Of a DNA stretch of 64,000 nucleotides, positions 51,301 to 58,763 are shown one piece after another. Each line of letters opens with the position of its first letter. Within the stretch, counting starts at the first letter, position 1. The stretch comes from Lineus longissimus (taxonomy: Eukaryota; Nemertea; Pilidiophora; Heteronemertea; Lineidae). Location: contig NC_088312.1 of NCBI RefSeq assembly GCF_910592395.1, positions 12,154,001-12,218,000 of the forward strand. Direction: 5' to 3'. The translations under genes and the position numbers were made by a program. The notes under the pieces were generated by a model. It saw only the letters and a program-made list of their open reading frames with translations. It searched no databases and had not been told where the DNA came from.

Positions 51301-54300
51301 AAGGGATTAATAATACTATCCTGTCTCTCTTGAGCATCGAACCAATTTGCCATGATTGGAACGAACAAATATGAACTACTTTTAAAAACTGGAGGGAAGG
51401 AATGGTGGACAATCTGCCTGGCCGCAAGGCCAAAATGGGGGGGGGGGTGCGGGGGGATTTCCCCCGAATTATATATGACAGTGGCTTACACTCACTATTG
51501 TACTCGGTAAAATCGTTAGGCGCACTAAGTCCTTGACTTTTCATATTAGCCTTAACATGATTGAGATTGCAAATAAGTTTGTGGCAAAGAATGAACATTG
51601 TCAGTACGTTTTTGGCACATTCACCTAACTGTTCACATCTTCGTGGGCCAGACGAGAGATCGCCTGATCGGAGACCAGTCATTTCAGAAGTGTGGTCAGT
51701 GAACTTCTGTCCCTATTTGGCTCATCGTAGGGAAGTCTATACAATAACACTGTGTCCTTCATCCGTGGTCATTGTCGTCGTCATCATCATCGTTGTCTGT
51801 ATCCTGTTTCAAAAACAGTGGCACGTTTCTTAACCGCTAGAGCTATGAACTTGAAAAAGGACCCCCAGGACAGGTGACCTCTGACACTGAATTTCGGTGC
51901 AATCAGATTCTTGACTTGGCTACCAGGGGGCCAAAGGTGGAAGCCTAAAAAGTGCAATATCTCTCTTATGAGTGACTCGTTTTTGATTAAAAAATTATGG
52001 TAGGTTTTCCTAGCAAGGATACATCAAATATCATACGGGGTTTTGAATTAACCTTATTTTCAAGGTCACAGAGGTCAAATGGCGTAAATTGGCCATTTGA
52101 GTGTTACTATGGCACGTTTCTTAACGGCTTAAGTTATGAACTTGATATTTGGTGCGCCTGACTCCCTACGTCATGTAACCTCTGACACCGAATATCGGTC
52201 CAATCTGATTCTCAACTTAGCCACCAGGGGACCAAAACTTTTAAGGGTAGAAAGTGCAATATCTTGCTTATTAGAGACTTGTTTTTGATGATATTTTTGT
52301 GGTAGGTACTCCAAGCAAGGATAAATCCCATATCTTACGGGTTTTTTATTTGACCTACTTTTCAAGGTCACAGAGGTAAATTGGTGTTTGAGTGTAACTA
52401 TGACATGTTTCTCAACCACTTAAGCTATGAACCTGAAAATTGGTACACACGATCCCCTATGTCAGATAACCTCTGGCACTGAACTTCGGTTTGATCTGAT
52501 TCTCAACTTGGCCACCAGGGGGCCAAAATGAGAAGACCGATCTTATTTTCAACATAATTACAATTGACTAATGAAAATAGCTTGCCACTAATTTCTCCCT
52601 TGACCAATCAGGAAAATTTCTCTACTCAACCATACACATGCCACATACTACAGCCTCGACCACATCAGTGATGAGCAACACATGCTCAGTAACGGGGGAC
52701 TTTCAACGCTGTGCTAGTTTCAGTGGAAAAAAAGAATTTGATTTTCAGATTGATTTTATTCATATTGCCTCCGTTGGTATTTGCTGAAAAATGCATTCAA
52801 ATTCTGCAACTTTTCAGATCTGCTTTTGAAATTCATAGTCGTGATGTTTTTCGGTGTCCAGCACTATGCTATCTGATTCAATCATATATTCTATCGACTG
52901 TGTCAATGTGACAGGCAAAAATAGATATTGCCCAGCAATAAACAGTGGATGTTGAGGTGTTCCTGTATAACTATGATTTCACAGTGCTAGCTAGGCATTT
53001 CATACTATGTTTTTTACATCCTTTTAAGAAACCCGCCTACAGTCATTCAAAGAAGAGTGTAGAAAGGCTCACTTGAAAGACAAGACTATTGAAATGCTTC
53101 TGAAGGATGACTTTGATAACATCAAGGGGGTTTCAGCAATGACCAAAGGTGACATTGAAAGCCTGATAGATATCACAAAGGGACAAAAGAGGACACTACA
53201 AGTGTGGGTGGAAGAACTTCAATCGGCTTTCATAGGTCGGTCACAAAGTCTTCTGTCAATTGTCTCAGGAGATGATGTGGATCGAAATCGGTCTGGTAAG
53301 TCTGATTCTGAGTTTTGATATTTGTTCTCAGTGCCCTGGAACGTGTCCTATTCTATCCATTGCACTGCTTCTTGATTTTTGGTTCACCTTAGCGGATTCT
53401 ATACAATCCCGCAGTGTCTGTATTCCGTCATCGTCTGTATCCTGTTTAAAAAAATTGTGGCATGTTTTTTAACCGCTAGGTCTCTGAACCTCAAACTTTG
53501 AACACAGGACCCTCCAGGTATTTAAAGGTGATCTTTGACACTGAATTTTCTGTCCGATCTGATTCTTGACTTAGAAACCTAAAAAGTGTGATATCTCTCT
53601 TACAAGGTACTTATATTTGACATAATTTTCATTGACAAGGATACATAACATATCATAAAGGTTTTTGCTTTGACCTAATTTTCAAGGTCACAGAGGTCAA
53701 ATGGCGTATTGGCTGTTTGAGTGTAACTATGACACGTTTTTTAACCACTTATCTCATTAAGCTGTGAACTTGAAGCCATGGCACGAACTTGCAACTTAGT
53801 ACACATGATCCCCTATGTCAGATATCCTCTGACGCTGAAATTTAGTTTCATCTCATTCTCCACTTTGCCACCAGGGGGCCAAAACTGAAAAGGTAGAAAG
53901 TGCAATATTTGCTTTAAGTGACTAGTTTTCGATAATATTTTTATAGTAGGTAATCTAAGCAAGGATACATCACATGTTGATTGAGTTTTTGATTTGACCT
54001 ACTCTTTAAGGTCAAAGAGGTAAAATGGCGTAAATTTGCTGTTTGAGTGTAACCAGCGCACGATTCTTAACCGCTAAAGCTAACAACTTGACACTTGGTA
54101 CACATGACCCTCTAGGTCAGATAACCTCCGACACCAAATTTCTATACAATTTGATTCTCGACTTAGCCACCAGGGGACCAAAAGGTAAAAAAAGTGCAAT
54201 ATCTGGTTTATAAGTGGCAACAGTGAATTTTGGGCCAGTCTGACTTGACTTGGCCACTAGGGGGCCAGAACTAATAACCGAAAAAGTGTTATATTTCGCT

Positions 54301-55613
54301 TATAAGTACCTTGTTTATGATAAAATTTTAATGGAAGGTACTCCTAGCAAAGATACATCACTTTTGATTTGACCTACTCTTCAAGGTCACACAGGTTAAA
54401 TTGCGTAAATTGGCCATTTGAGTTTTATCATGTTTCTTAACCACTAAAGCTATCAATTTGAAACTTGGTACACATGACCCTCTAGGTCAGATGACCTTGG
54501 GCATCTCTGATTTTGGTCAAATCTGATTCTCGACATGGCCACCAGGGGGCCAAGATTGAAAAGATAAAATATGCAATACCTTGTTTTTTCGTGACTTGTA
54601 TAGGATTACTTTTATGCACAATGCCCTTGCCGCGCCAAAATCATTATCAAAGCGATCTTAGAATAACCGTTATCAAGTCAAGCGAGAGTTTCTGAGTGGA
54701 AGCCTATTGTCAATATGATCTATCCTTGTTAGAGTAACTGATCTGTGCAAGACTTTTGAACAGGAATTAAGTAGGTACATGTTTACCAACCGAAAAAAGT
54801 AAACAGGCGGCTGAATTGCTAACCGTTCGAAGTCCACTTTTAAGCTTGAGTTATCAAAGGATCTCTTTGTTGAATTGTGCGTCCCCCGCTGCAAGTTTGT
54901 TTCATTTTGTCATAAATACACAAAAACACTTCAAGAGAATGTTTAACAGCATAAAATCGATGTAGAATAAAGAATCAAAATGTTAGGAATGTGTTTATAG
55001 TATTATACCGCAAATCTGAACATAAACTATACCAGTTTCTGGTGAGGAAATTCAAGGTCAAGAGTTACCCTTAATTAGTTGCTAAATTTAGAGTTCACTC
55101 CATATCAGCAACAAAAAGCCTGAGGTTTGAAATCTTTTTTGTAAATATAAAATCATTTCGATATCTTTTAGATGAATTTTGTCGTTACTCATGTTACTGG
55201 ATTCAGGATCTCTTGAATTGCAGGGCCAGGACCAGCTAAACATGAAACACATCAATCTGATTCTCTAAGAAGACTCAGTCAGGAATATGGAGATAAATTC
55301 AAATCAGAAGAAGATGTCAGTCATAGTAAACTAGACCAAGACAATTCCAAAGAAAATAAAACTCATTTGGAAGCTCATCGAGGTACATGCAGTGATGTGC
55401 AAAACCCAAATGAAAAATCTGCTGTCACACAACAGAGTGGTGACACAGAACAAAATGTTTCACCAGGAATGGAACACATGTCTGCTGAGCACAGTGACAA
55501 CTTATCTGATGATTTCAAGCAACATCCAACTCTACAAAATACTTCAGGATCTCAGTTTTGGCAGCCAGAAGGAAGCTCTAATGACACACCTTCACCAAAA
55601 ATAGAATACGAAG
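9174..55613 (+). CDS. Split gene for an acidic SAM-domain protein (eight exons found; 3' end not found)
   Basis: Model exons: 9174-10110, 30332-30487, 31919-32128 (or -32116), 32557-32928, 39914-40126, 40653-40976, 53029-53295, 55224-55613. Every junction is phase 1 and all internal exons are multiples of three, so the reading frame survives skipping of any exon. About 956 residues are seen. Two exons (3 and 7) each encode a helical SAM-type domain; the others are rich in E, D, S, Q and K with no recognised domain and are likely disordered. SAM domains mediate homo- or hetero-oligomerisation, so a scaffold or signalling role is possible but unproven. No signal peptide or membrane segment is seen. 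Introns reach 20 kb and are packed with transposons. The terminal exon lies either between 55614 and 58763, unrecognised, or beyond the window with the THAP gene nested. Two neighbouring genes instead of one is an alternative. Confidence 0.6.
10704..11808. mobile_element. Nested long-TIR element
   Basis: About 230-bp imperfect terminal inverted repeats: 10704-10950 against 11585-11808, for example CTGAGTGCTCAAGGATCC on the left and its complement on the right. It interrupts a family monomer between CCAAA and TTTCATGT. No coding capacity is seen, and the target duplication is unclear. Confidence 0.7.
11878..12340 (+). repeat. Tandem about 150-bp monomers
   Basis: Three successive monomers begin AAAGTCCTATTACTC at about 11880, 12026 and 12182; a related one lies at about 10663. 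Each ends with a palindromic ATGGCCGCC-A-GGCGGCCAT block. Confidence 0.75.
12496..13300. other. No recognisable feature
   Basis: Intronic sequence of the SAM-domain gene. Short open frames only, and no repeat boundary seen. Confidence 0.5.
13300..14720. repeat. CAGTGG/CAGTCA motif-dense region
   Basis: Blocks 13355-13720 and 14445-14690 are filled with degenerate CAGTGGTTTTCAGTCA-like units, largely in opposite orientations in the two blocks, with unrelated sequence between. This is a foldback-like arrangement. No coding capacity is recognised. Confidence 0.45.
14721..15201. other. No recognisable feature
   Basis: Intronic sequence without open frames of note or repeats that I can recognise. 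Confidence 0.5.
15257..15327 (+). repeat. (GTCT)n microsatellite
   Basis: About 17 tandem GTCT units near the 5' end of the HINE-like element. Its translation (DRQT repeats on the minus strand) is an artefact. Confidence 0.95.
17059..17654. mobile_element. Harbinger-like MITE, TSD TAA
   Basis: Ends GGCCGCGTATCCATAGG and CCTATGGATACGCAGCC are inverted repeats (one or two mismatches) flanked by TAA on both sides (17056-17058, 17655-17657). A three-base TWA duplication is typical of PIF/Harbinger. The interior is open on both strands (17247-17701) but resembles no protein. Confidence 0.65.
18147..19650. other. AT-rich intronic stretch, no gene seen
   Basis: 18560-18960 is strongly AT-rich. 18150-18180 carries a short palindrome (ACGAGTACTACTCGT). 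Nothing else recognised. Confidence 0.5.
19651..20064. repeat. Inverted repeat, about 75-bp arms
   Basis: Arms 19651-19725 and 19985-20064 (for example GGTACGATCTACCAGGACGT against its complement) are nearly identical and enclose 260 bp with a 13-G run. The right arm touches the 3' end of the minus-strand LINE. Confidence 0.8.
20232..21233 (-). pseudogene. CR1/L2-type RT, C-terminal half
   Basis: Continues with FSGVPQGSVLGPLLF, a catalytic box reading FADD instead of YADD, NPDKTEF-like GNDDKTEFMII, and the C-terminal WLPVSSRIEYKGL and VPRLWNSLPVSLREL blocks near the normal end of the protein. The stop is at 20232. Confidence 0.85.
21234..22108 (-). pseudogene. CR1/L2-type RT, N-terminal half
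   Basis: Shows the pre-RT segment (LANRFANFFHNKV), LPTWLLKD, NYRPVSNL-like KKYRPVSNLSFISKVLEKV, GHSTETALLRI, VILILLDMSAAFDTISHDIL and VLDWFRSYLSARS. These are classic CR1/L2 signatures. The frame is lost near 21240 by a one-base indel. The open frame continues to 21041 out of register. Confidence 0.85.
22270..24060 (+). repeat. Tandem HINE-family monomers (GGCTCACTGTA subfamily)
   Basis: About 300-bp monomers with fixed order: GATTTGACC, AAGGTCACAGAGGTCAA (DR3 at 22490-22504), GGCACGTTTCTTAAC, GGTACACATGA, CCACCAGGGGGC (22648-22659). A 5' end TTGGCTCACTGTAGGGG lies at 23009. 23330-23890 is a separate insert with ACTGCAGTTTACCTTGG repeats and G runs. Confidence 0.6.
23637..23681. repeat. Hairpin
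   Basis: TTACCTTGGGACTGCCTC and GAGGCAGTCACAAGGTAA form near-perfect arms around a 7-nt loop, within the ACTGCAGTTTACC repeat region. Confidence 0.8.
24132..25827 (+). mobile_element. HINE-like element, CAGCTG subfamily
   Basis: 5' TTTTAGCTCAGCTGAC with a (CCAT)n run near 24200; 3' AACTCAGCTGAGCG, hairpin AGGCCC-TT-GGGCCT, CTTGTT. The 3' terminus is identical to that at 18111-18143. The interior is noncoding. 25828-26153 holds nothing recognised. Confidence 0.65.
26154..28784 (+). mobile_element. pogo-type (Tc1/mariner) DNA transposon with TIRs and TA TSD
   Basis: Perfect 29-bp terminal inverted repeats (starting CTGTAGTTTCATGAAAATAA) at 26154-26182 and 28756-28784, each flanked by TA (26152-26153, 28785-28786). 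A transposase reading frame lies inside. TA duplication and transposase type agree with the pogo/Tigger lineage. It is in the first intron of the SAM-domain gene, same strand. Confidence 0.9.
26747..28093 (+). pseudogene. pogo/Tigger transposase with six in-frame stops
   Basis: From ATG 26747 a single frame of 449 codons runs to TGA 28093, interrupted only by stops: one TAA and two TAG between 26867 and 26921, TAG at 27173, TAA at 27632, TGA at 27956. No frameshift is needed. The product has an N-terminal pogo-type helix-turn-helix (RRRYTVTEKLAYL), a CENP-B-like helix-turn-helix (QLYQWLQQMRERRLAVS, FNASIG, SLRKVTKN), then the DDE domain: FFNMDQTFV (first D), LLIVDHYQVQRTENF (second D), VPAGCTSLVQPLDVAVMKSF (third D). 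An acidic tail ends the protein, as in the family. Confidence 0.9.
29030..30200 (+). repeat. HINE-family monomers, GGCTCACTGTA subfamily
   Basis: 5' end TTGGCTCACTGTAGGGG at 29745 with a (GTC)n run at 29780-29810. 3'-type ends TACGGTGAGCATAAT (29470), TACGGTGAACACAAT (29634) and TACGGTGATGGCCCC (30170). CCACCAGGGGGC at 29947-29958. Fragments appear in tandem; none codes. Confidence 0.55.
30332..30487 (+). CDS. SAM-domain gene, exon 2
   Basis: Acceptor TGTATTTCAG and donor GGAAG/GTGAGC bound 156 nt (52 codons), phase 1 at both sides. The product begins DYEESNDCF and ends in an acidic run (VDDDDEEEKE). It is ordinary in base composition and not part of a repeat. Confidence 0.65.
31467..31501 (+). 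repeat. (CA)n microsatellite
   Basis: Mostly ACAC dinucleotides with a few interruptions, in the intron between exons 2 and 3. The rest of 30488-31918 shows nothing recognised. Confidence 0.85.
31919..32128 (+). CDS. SAM-domain gene, exon 3: first SAM-type domain
   Basis: Acceptor TTTGATACAG. It encodes a compact helical unit (LELFKKECKKRRL, then TLLAEGFDSKEVLAEVTMDD, then LKELPDINRGQMLLLKKWV), matching the SAM pattern of five helices with the conserved LL..GF, LT.DDL and GQ...L positions. It aligns well with exon 7. Two phase-1 donors are possible: 32117 (GTGTTC) or 32129 (AAG/GTACAA); the second fits the donor consensus better. Read-through continues to 32199. Confidence 0.7.
32557..32928 (+). 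CDS. SAM-domain gene, exon 4
   Basis: A strong polypyrimidine acceptor (TTTCTTTTTATTTACAG) and donor CCCTG/GTAAGT bound 372 nt (124 codons), phase 1 at both ends. The product is acidic and starts ESGVPEGTRS, an octamer-level echo (GVPEGTRS) of the codons right after the exon 3 core, 440 bp upstream. No domain is recognised. Confidence 0.65.
32929..34310. other. Intron, nothing recognised
   Basis: AT-rich stretch between exon 4 and the HINE-like element at 34312. No gene and no clear repeat boundary. Confidence 0.5.
34312..34920 (+). mobile_element. Short HINE-like element, CACCTG subfamily
   Basis: 5' TTTTTAGCTCACCT, family interior (CGTTTTGTAACT, AAGGTCACATAGGTCAA), and 3' AGAGGTGAGCACAACGG with a decayed hairpin. 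About 0.6 kb and complete end to end. Confidence 0.6.
34921..35830. other. No recognised gene
   Basis: Short open frames (34896-35204, 35456-35704) resemble no known protein and are not bounded by convincing splice sites. Confidence 0.4.
35831..35966. mobile_element. Foldback MITE
   Basis: The outer arms pair AGGGAGTTTT with AAAACTCCCT. The inner arms are perfect: GCCTATCCCATTGTTCG against CGAACAATGGGATAGGC. Not coding, and the target duplication is not clear. Confidence 0.75.
36107..38770 (+). mobile_element. HINE/Helentron-like element, copy 2 (LINE-free)
   Basis: End-to-end match to 1709-7100 minus the LINE, with scattered substitutions and few indels. Same 5' palindrome, same 3' hairpin (ATGGCC-CT-GGCCAT), same internal MITE (37710-38233). 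Flanks differ from copy 1 on both sides, so the duplicated unit equals the element. AGTTGGC at 36759-36765 is the unoccupied LINE target. 38771-39913 has nothing recognised. Confidence 0.75.
37710..38233. mobile_element. Nested TIR element (MITE) inside HINE copy 2
   Basis: Counterpart of 6041-6562, with about 107-bp terminal inverted repeats beginning GGATTCATAAGTAAATGTCA. Confidence 0.75.
39914..40126 (+). CDS. SAM-domain gene, exon 5
   Basis: Acceptor CTGTGTTTCAG, donor TGAAA/GTGAGG, 213 nt (71 codons), phase 1 on both sides. Acidic, with a KEKEKESSES tail. The open frame before the acceptor back to 39820 is intron. Confidence 0.6.
40653..40976 (+). CDS. SAM-domain gene, exon 6
   Basis: Acceptor TGTATCTTTCAG and donor GAAG/GTGAGT bound 324 nt (108 codons), phase 1 both sides. 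S/E/Q/D-rich, no recognised fold. It follows exon 5 after a 526-bp intron, the shortest but one in the gene. Confidence 0.65.
41853..41983. mobile_element. 131-bp palindromic MITE, TSD TAA
   Basis: Perfect outer arms GGCACCTATTCCATAGAG and complement, plus inner TATACGCGAACAAT and ATTGTTCGCGTATA. Flanked by TAA on both sides (41850-41852, 41984-41986), Harbinger-like. Confidence 0.8.
42019..43231. mobile_element. TIR element with C/G-run arms
   Basis: About 46-bp arms: TGCAAGTAACAATGCGTATC, then TTTTC7, then TCCTCAAGGGT, mirrored at 43182-43231 with a longer G run. TAA flanks both ends. Between the arms are many short CGACA/TTCGAC motifs and no protein. Confidence 0.7.
43430..43957 (+). repeat. 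Direct repeat pair with a shared open frame
   Basis: Units 43430-43651 and 43731-43957 are about 85% alike with almost no indels in the second half. In both, one frame stays open and reads SCAV...ENV-YK...CARLISEEL-AA-D-CDKNDH. Each has a TAA at the start of that frame. Whether this is an exon pair or chance is unresolved. Confidence 0.6.
43958..44900. mobile_element. Mutator-like nonautonomous element, 9-bp TSD
   Basis: Terminal repeats CAAAGAGGATACCGCGG and CCGCGGTATCCTCCTTG extend to 26 bp with one mismatch. The 9-bp CATTGCAGT occurs directly outside both ends (43949-43957, 44901-44909). A nine-base duplication is characteristic of Mutator-like elements. No transposase inside. Confidence 0.75.
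46330..46800 (+). repeat. HINE-family fragment
   Basis: Diverged family interior with DR3 AGGTCACAGAGGTCA at 46565-46579 followed by a third half-site, and tracts like TTTTTAATTTGACC. Confidence 0.5.
46801..48300 (+). pseudogene. Decayed element ORFs, including a Penelope-like patch
   Basis: Frames at 47459-47863 and 47755-48072 are proline- and arginine-rich, overlap in different frames and look like one broken, unassigned ORF. At 48140-48285 a frame reads FNLSDISLTPAQNKLFSEGL then NFC, resembling the conserved N-terminal patch that I associate with Penelope-like retroelements. No RT or GIY-YIG domain follows. Low certainty. Confidence 0.35.
47326..47474. mobile_element. 149-bp palindromic MITE
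   Basis: Perfect arms of about 30 bp (CTATAGATTCATGCACTTGA onward, complement at 47445-47474) with a GTCACG-rich loop. The terminal CTATAG is itself palindromic, so a TA or 6-bp target duplication cannot be told apart. Confidence 0.8.
48301..48734. other. Nothing recognised
   Basis: Intronic stretch with no repeat boundary or coding signal. Confidence 0.5.
48735..50918 (+). repeat. 701-bp tandem duplication with partial flanking units
   Basis: Units 49460-50160 and 50161-50860 are virtually identical; the only difference noticed is a 12-C versus 11-C run. A partial upstream unit (48735-48846) is more diverged and a partial downstream unit runs 50861 to about 50918. Both contain C and G homopolymers. 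A collapsed or artificially duplicated assembly is possible. Confidence 0.9.
48847..49455. mobile_element. piggyBac-like nonautonomous element at TTAA
   Basis: Begins CCCTTAAACCGCC and ends GGCGCTTTAAGGG, flanked by TTAA (48843-48846, 49456-49459). The tandem units at 50160 and 50860 show the empty site with a single TTAA. Inside, GCCAGAGGCGACGATCGTCG occurs twice (about 48858 and 48893). TTAA and CCC ends indicate piggyBac type. Confidence 0.85.
50919..51715. other. Nothing recognised
   Basis: Contains a G run near 51439. The open frame 51185-51682 (-) resembles no protein. Confidence 0.5.
51716..54620 (+). repeat. Tandem HINE-family monomers (GGCTCA subfamily)
   Basis: Two 5' ends (TTGGCTCATCGTAGGG at 51718, TTGGTTCACCTTAGCGG at 53381), each followed by CGTC or GTCTGTATTCC repeats and then about 300-bp monomers repeated several times. 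Exact DR3 motifs at 52063-52077 and 53685-53699; CCACCAGGGGGC at 52512, 53868 and 54539. Exon 7 (53029-53295) lies in the gap between the two arrays. Confidence 0.65.
53029..53295 (+). CDS. SAM-domain gene, exon 7: second SAM-type domain
   Basis: Acceptor CATCCTTTTAAG and donor TCTG/GTAAGT bound 267 nt (89 codons), phase 1. The product (RLQSFKEECRKAHL, MLLKDDFDNIKGVSAMTKGD, ITKGQKRTLQVWVEEL) aligns over its whole length with the exon 3 domain, so the two arose by exon duplication. It sits 12 kb downstream of exon 6, between HINE-type repeats. Confidence 0.7.
54621..55223. other. Intron, nothing recognised
   Basis: AT-rich, leading into the exon 8 acceptor. Confidence 0.5.
55224..55613 (+). 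CDS. SAM-domain gene, exon 8 (last found)
   Basis: Acceptor TCTTGAATTGCAG and donor TACGAAG/GTAAGT bound 390 nt (130 codons), phase 1. Starts GPGPAKHETHQSD and is hydrophilic throughout. A consensus donor means at least one more exon follows. Confidence 0.65.
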
Positions 55614-56269
55614 GTAAGTCTTTGGCATGTTTGGAGTCTCATAGCCTACCACTGGCTACCATGCAATAGGGCCTGTGTTCAGTTCTGGGAAGAACCCAGG
55701 ATTGTATTTCTGAATGAATCGGTGTGGCTTTCATGGTAATAAAATGCCTGACTCTTCACAGCAAGTTTGATGCTCAATATGAGATAAAATCGATCAGGAT
55801 CTGTCGGATGAGACTAAAAGCTGTAGTTCATTTATTGTACCTGAGTGTCCATGCCAGGGTAAGTGAAAGATCCCACATGGGTGGATGGTATAGTCTTTTT
55901 AGTGACTCCATACCTCCGGCATAAATCCAATAGGGTTACAAAGCGGGTAATACTGATTCTGATATGGATATACTGATACTGATTATTTTGTATATCTTTG
56001 ATTGACGAATATATCCCAATGTTTAGTGTACATTTTGCGAATTATCTTTGATGGACAAATTGAGCTCTTTAGTGTAAATTTGTAAGGTTGCTCTATATAT
56101 ATTTGTACTTTGCATTTGCAAACTGAGCAACTTAAAGGTTAAATGCCAAAGTACGGCCTAATCTTAATCAAAGTACATCAGGATAACCTTTTGTTACCTT
56201 TAGATGTCAAATGTAGTAAATTTATTTGCATAAATATCGCATGGAATAAAGAAATTCAAATAAACCGCC

Positions 56270-57640
56270 CTGTCTCAGCGTGAATTTGCTTCGGCAAAGT
56301 TCGTATTTCGTTCGGAAACTCTCGCGGTTTTGGGGAATTCCAAATGAGGAGTGACGTCACTAGTGCTGTCAATAGACCATATCCACAACTCCGTGGATAT
56401 GGTCTATTGTTTTTACTGAGCCGATCGCCAGGACCCGAGGGATGTGGTTTTCGACACGTATCTCCGAAACTGCCGCACGGAACGACCTGAAATTTGGTTA
56501 GGTTACGTTTCATAACCTGCTAACGAACAACGTGTACTTTATTTTTGCAGCCGTTGCTTACTTTTTTAGTTTTCGGGTGATTTTTGATGAAAATCGCCGG
56601 TTCTGAACCGTTCCGGTAATAGCACTGCCTCCCGCGTTTTTACCGATTAGGCAAGTTGCTCAACGTTGATCTGTCCCCGACCTGAACAGGTGGGAGGATA
56701 CCCGCTACATTGAAGAGCCAACAGACATTTCGTCTACGCATTCTAGACTGGGTGAGTGTGAATTTTTCGTGATTGTAATCGCCCTCAAATTTGTGTTGAA
56801 ACACTGCATCAGACAAAATTAACTCATCAGAGGTCAAGAAAAGGATCTTAAGAATATATATTCGCTGTTAGTTTGGGTGATTATAGGGAGCACGTCCATC
56901 TTTTGAGGCAAACTTGTCATCCGAAAGTTTCCAGATCCCCGCAATGGTGGATATACATTCATCCAAAAAATTACGAATTCGGGCAAGTTTCATCAAACTG
57001 TGCGCCTCAAACACCTAAGAATGTCTCAAAATCACCCAGACTCTACACATGAGATATACCTTCACTGAAAATAATTGCTAAAACCTCGCTTAACGTGTCG
57101 CGAGTGCTGAAAGCAACAGTTTTGGAGATCGTTTTTCTGTACATCCTGCTCACTCCTGTAGAAATGTACAGTAAAGCACTTCTACACGTGCAGTGTAAAT
57201 GGACACACGAATGTACACACCTTCTGAAAATATTGTCAGCAAAGGTGATAAGTGTTTGTTCTGAATTGTGACAATGAAATTCATAGACTATTAGCAGGTA
57301 GTCAGTGTCTGTTGGTCTGAATAATGAATGATAAAACTTCTGGTGAAGTTAAAATATTTCCTCGCTCTGTTTTACAGCCTGTTGCAGTGACGGGGATGAT
57401 CAGCATCTGTTCTGTTCTGCGACCGCATCAGTCACGGATATAGGAGCCTTGACCACGAGGAGCTGATGAGGCAAAGTCGTATAACCGTCTTAACCTTGAC
57501 ATCGGTGCAGTGCTGAATTTGCCGTCCGAAGACAAACCAGTATAATATTCCAGCCGTATTTCGTTCTTTTCACTGTAATACTTTTACTTCAAAAAGACTG
57601 AATAAATAAACCTACTGTGGCAGTTAGTTTAAAAAGATAT
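56270..57640 (+). repeat. Repeat related to the interior of the 15.2-18.1 kb element
   Basis: 57570-57640 (CTGTAATACTT..., AATAAATAAACC, TGTGGCAGTTAG) matches 16515-16590 with the same AATAAA and TGTGGCAGTTGG blocks. Both follow a TTTGCAG- or TTTACAG-like site and GATGATCAGCATCTG-type sequence, so this is probably the same element. 57641-58763 contains nothing recognised. Confidence 0.45.
56370..56409. repeat. Perfect hairpin
   Basis: CAATAGACCATATCCAC, a 6-nt loop, then GTGGATATGGTCTATTG; 17-bp perfect arms. It lies within a repeat-like stretch (56270-57640). Confidence 0.9.
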
Positions 57641-58763
57641 TATTGCATTTTACGTTTTTACTCTTAGTGCTGATCGGTCATACCCCTTGGGCCTGGCCGT
57701 AACCTTGCATACTGGTTGTCTCGATGCCGTATGCTATGACCATGTGTATATCTACTGGACTGGTTTGTTGCACCATGTCGAAGGAATTTTATGTAGAGAT
57801 CAAGACACTTCCCTCGCATCACAATCTACACCTCAAAAGAATGGTTGTAAAAATCCTTGCCATGATTCCCGGTTGCCCCTATGTTGTGACCATGCATGCA
57901 TCAATGGCCTGGGATGTTGCAACCTACACTTCAAAGGAATGCGAAGTCTAAATCACATTTATTTTTTGTCCCCAGATTGTGACTTTCCTAACAGCAATTG
58001 CAGACCATATCCCTGGTGATAGTGTTTTGTCATCTTAAAAATGAGCACCAGGACAAAGCACCAAAAACCTGCCACTTAAGATCAGATCAGAAGTTACCTA
58101 CGTGGTGCCAGTACCCACAAGTGCATGATTGACACCTAGATCATTTGAAGAAAAAATTGGCAGCAGAACCATGTGTGCATGGAGGGAGGTATTATAATAT
58201 AAATACTGTGGAGACGCAATGTATTATTGGTCGTCCCAACATTGGGAGCTTTCATTCCCACCAGCCATATCAGATGGCCAACTGGTTTCCCTCACTCGAC
58301 CAGAAAACTCATCAAAAGATACGAAAGATGTTGAGATTCAGATTACATTTGCTTGTTGTCTGCTGGATTCTGACCATCCATATGCTGAGTTGTTGCAGTC
58401 CCAGAACCATCGCTAATTCTAGTATTTATGATGCACCTACTGTCACAACCTAATTCAGCTGGTTATTCAGGGTTATTTGCCTCTGATTTATCTGGTTATA
58501 TCCTGGTGCAAACCTAATTTCTCAACATGACAAAATACTTTCACCAGGGATATGGTCTGCAATTTGCTGTTAGGCGAATTGCCCAATACTAGTTGTTAGA
58601 CTGATCCCACTGCCTGCATACACAAACGCCATGCTGTAGATGCCTGCGCAAGACAGGAGACCAGTTTTGTTTTCATTCATCTGACAGCTGATTCTACTTT
58701 CTGGTTGCGTTCACGCCGTTCCTACCATGTAAAACCAATTATTGTACATGTTCTAAAGCAAAA

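Noticed and set aside
51185-51682. 165-codon minus frame
   Set aside because: No recognisable motif, crosses a G run, no splice context.
58145-58453. 102-codon frame upstream of the THAP gene
   Set aside because: Tested as a last exon of the SAM-domain gene; no phase-1 acceptor and no similarity.
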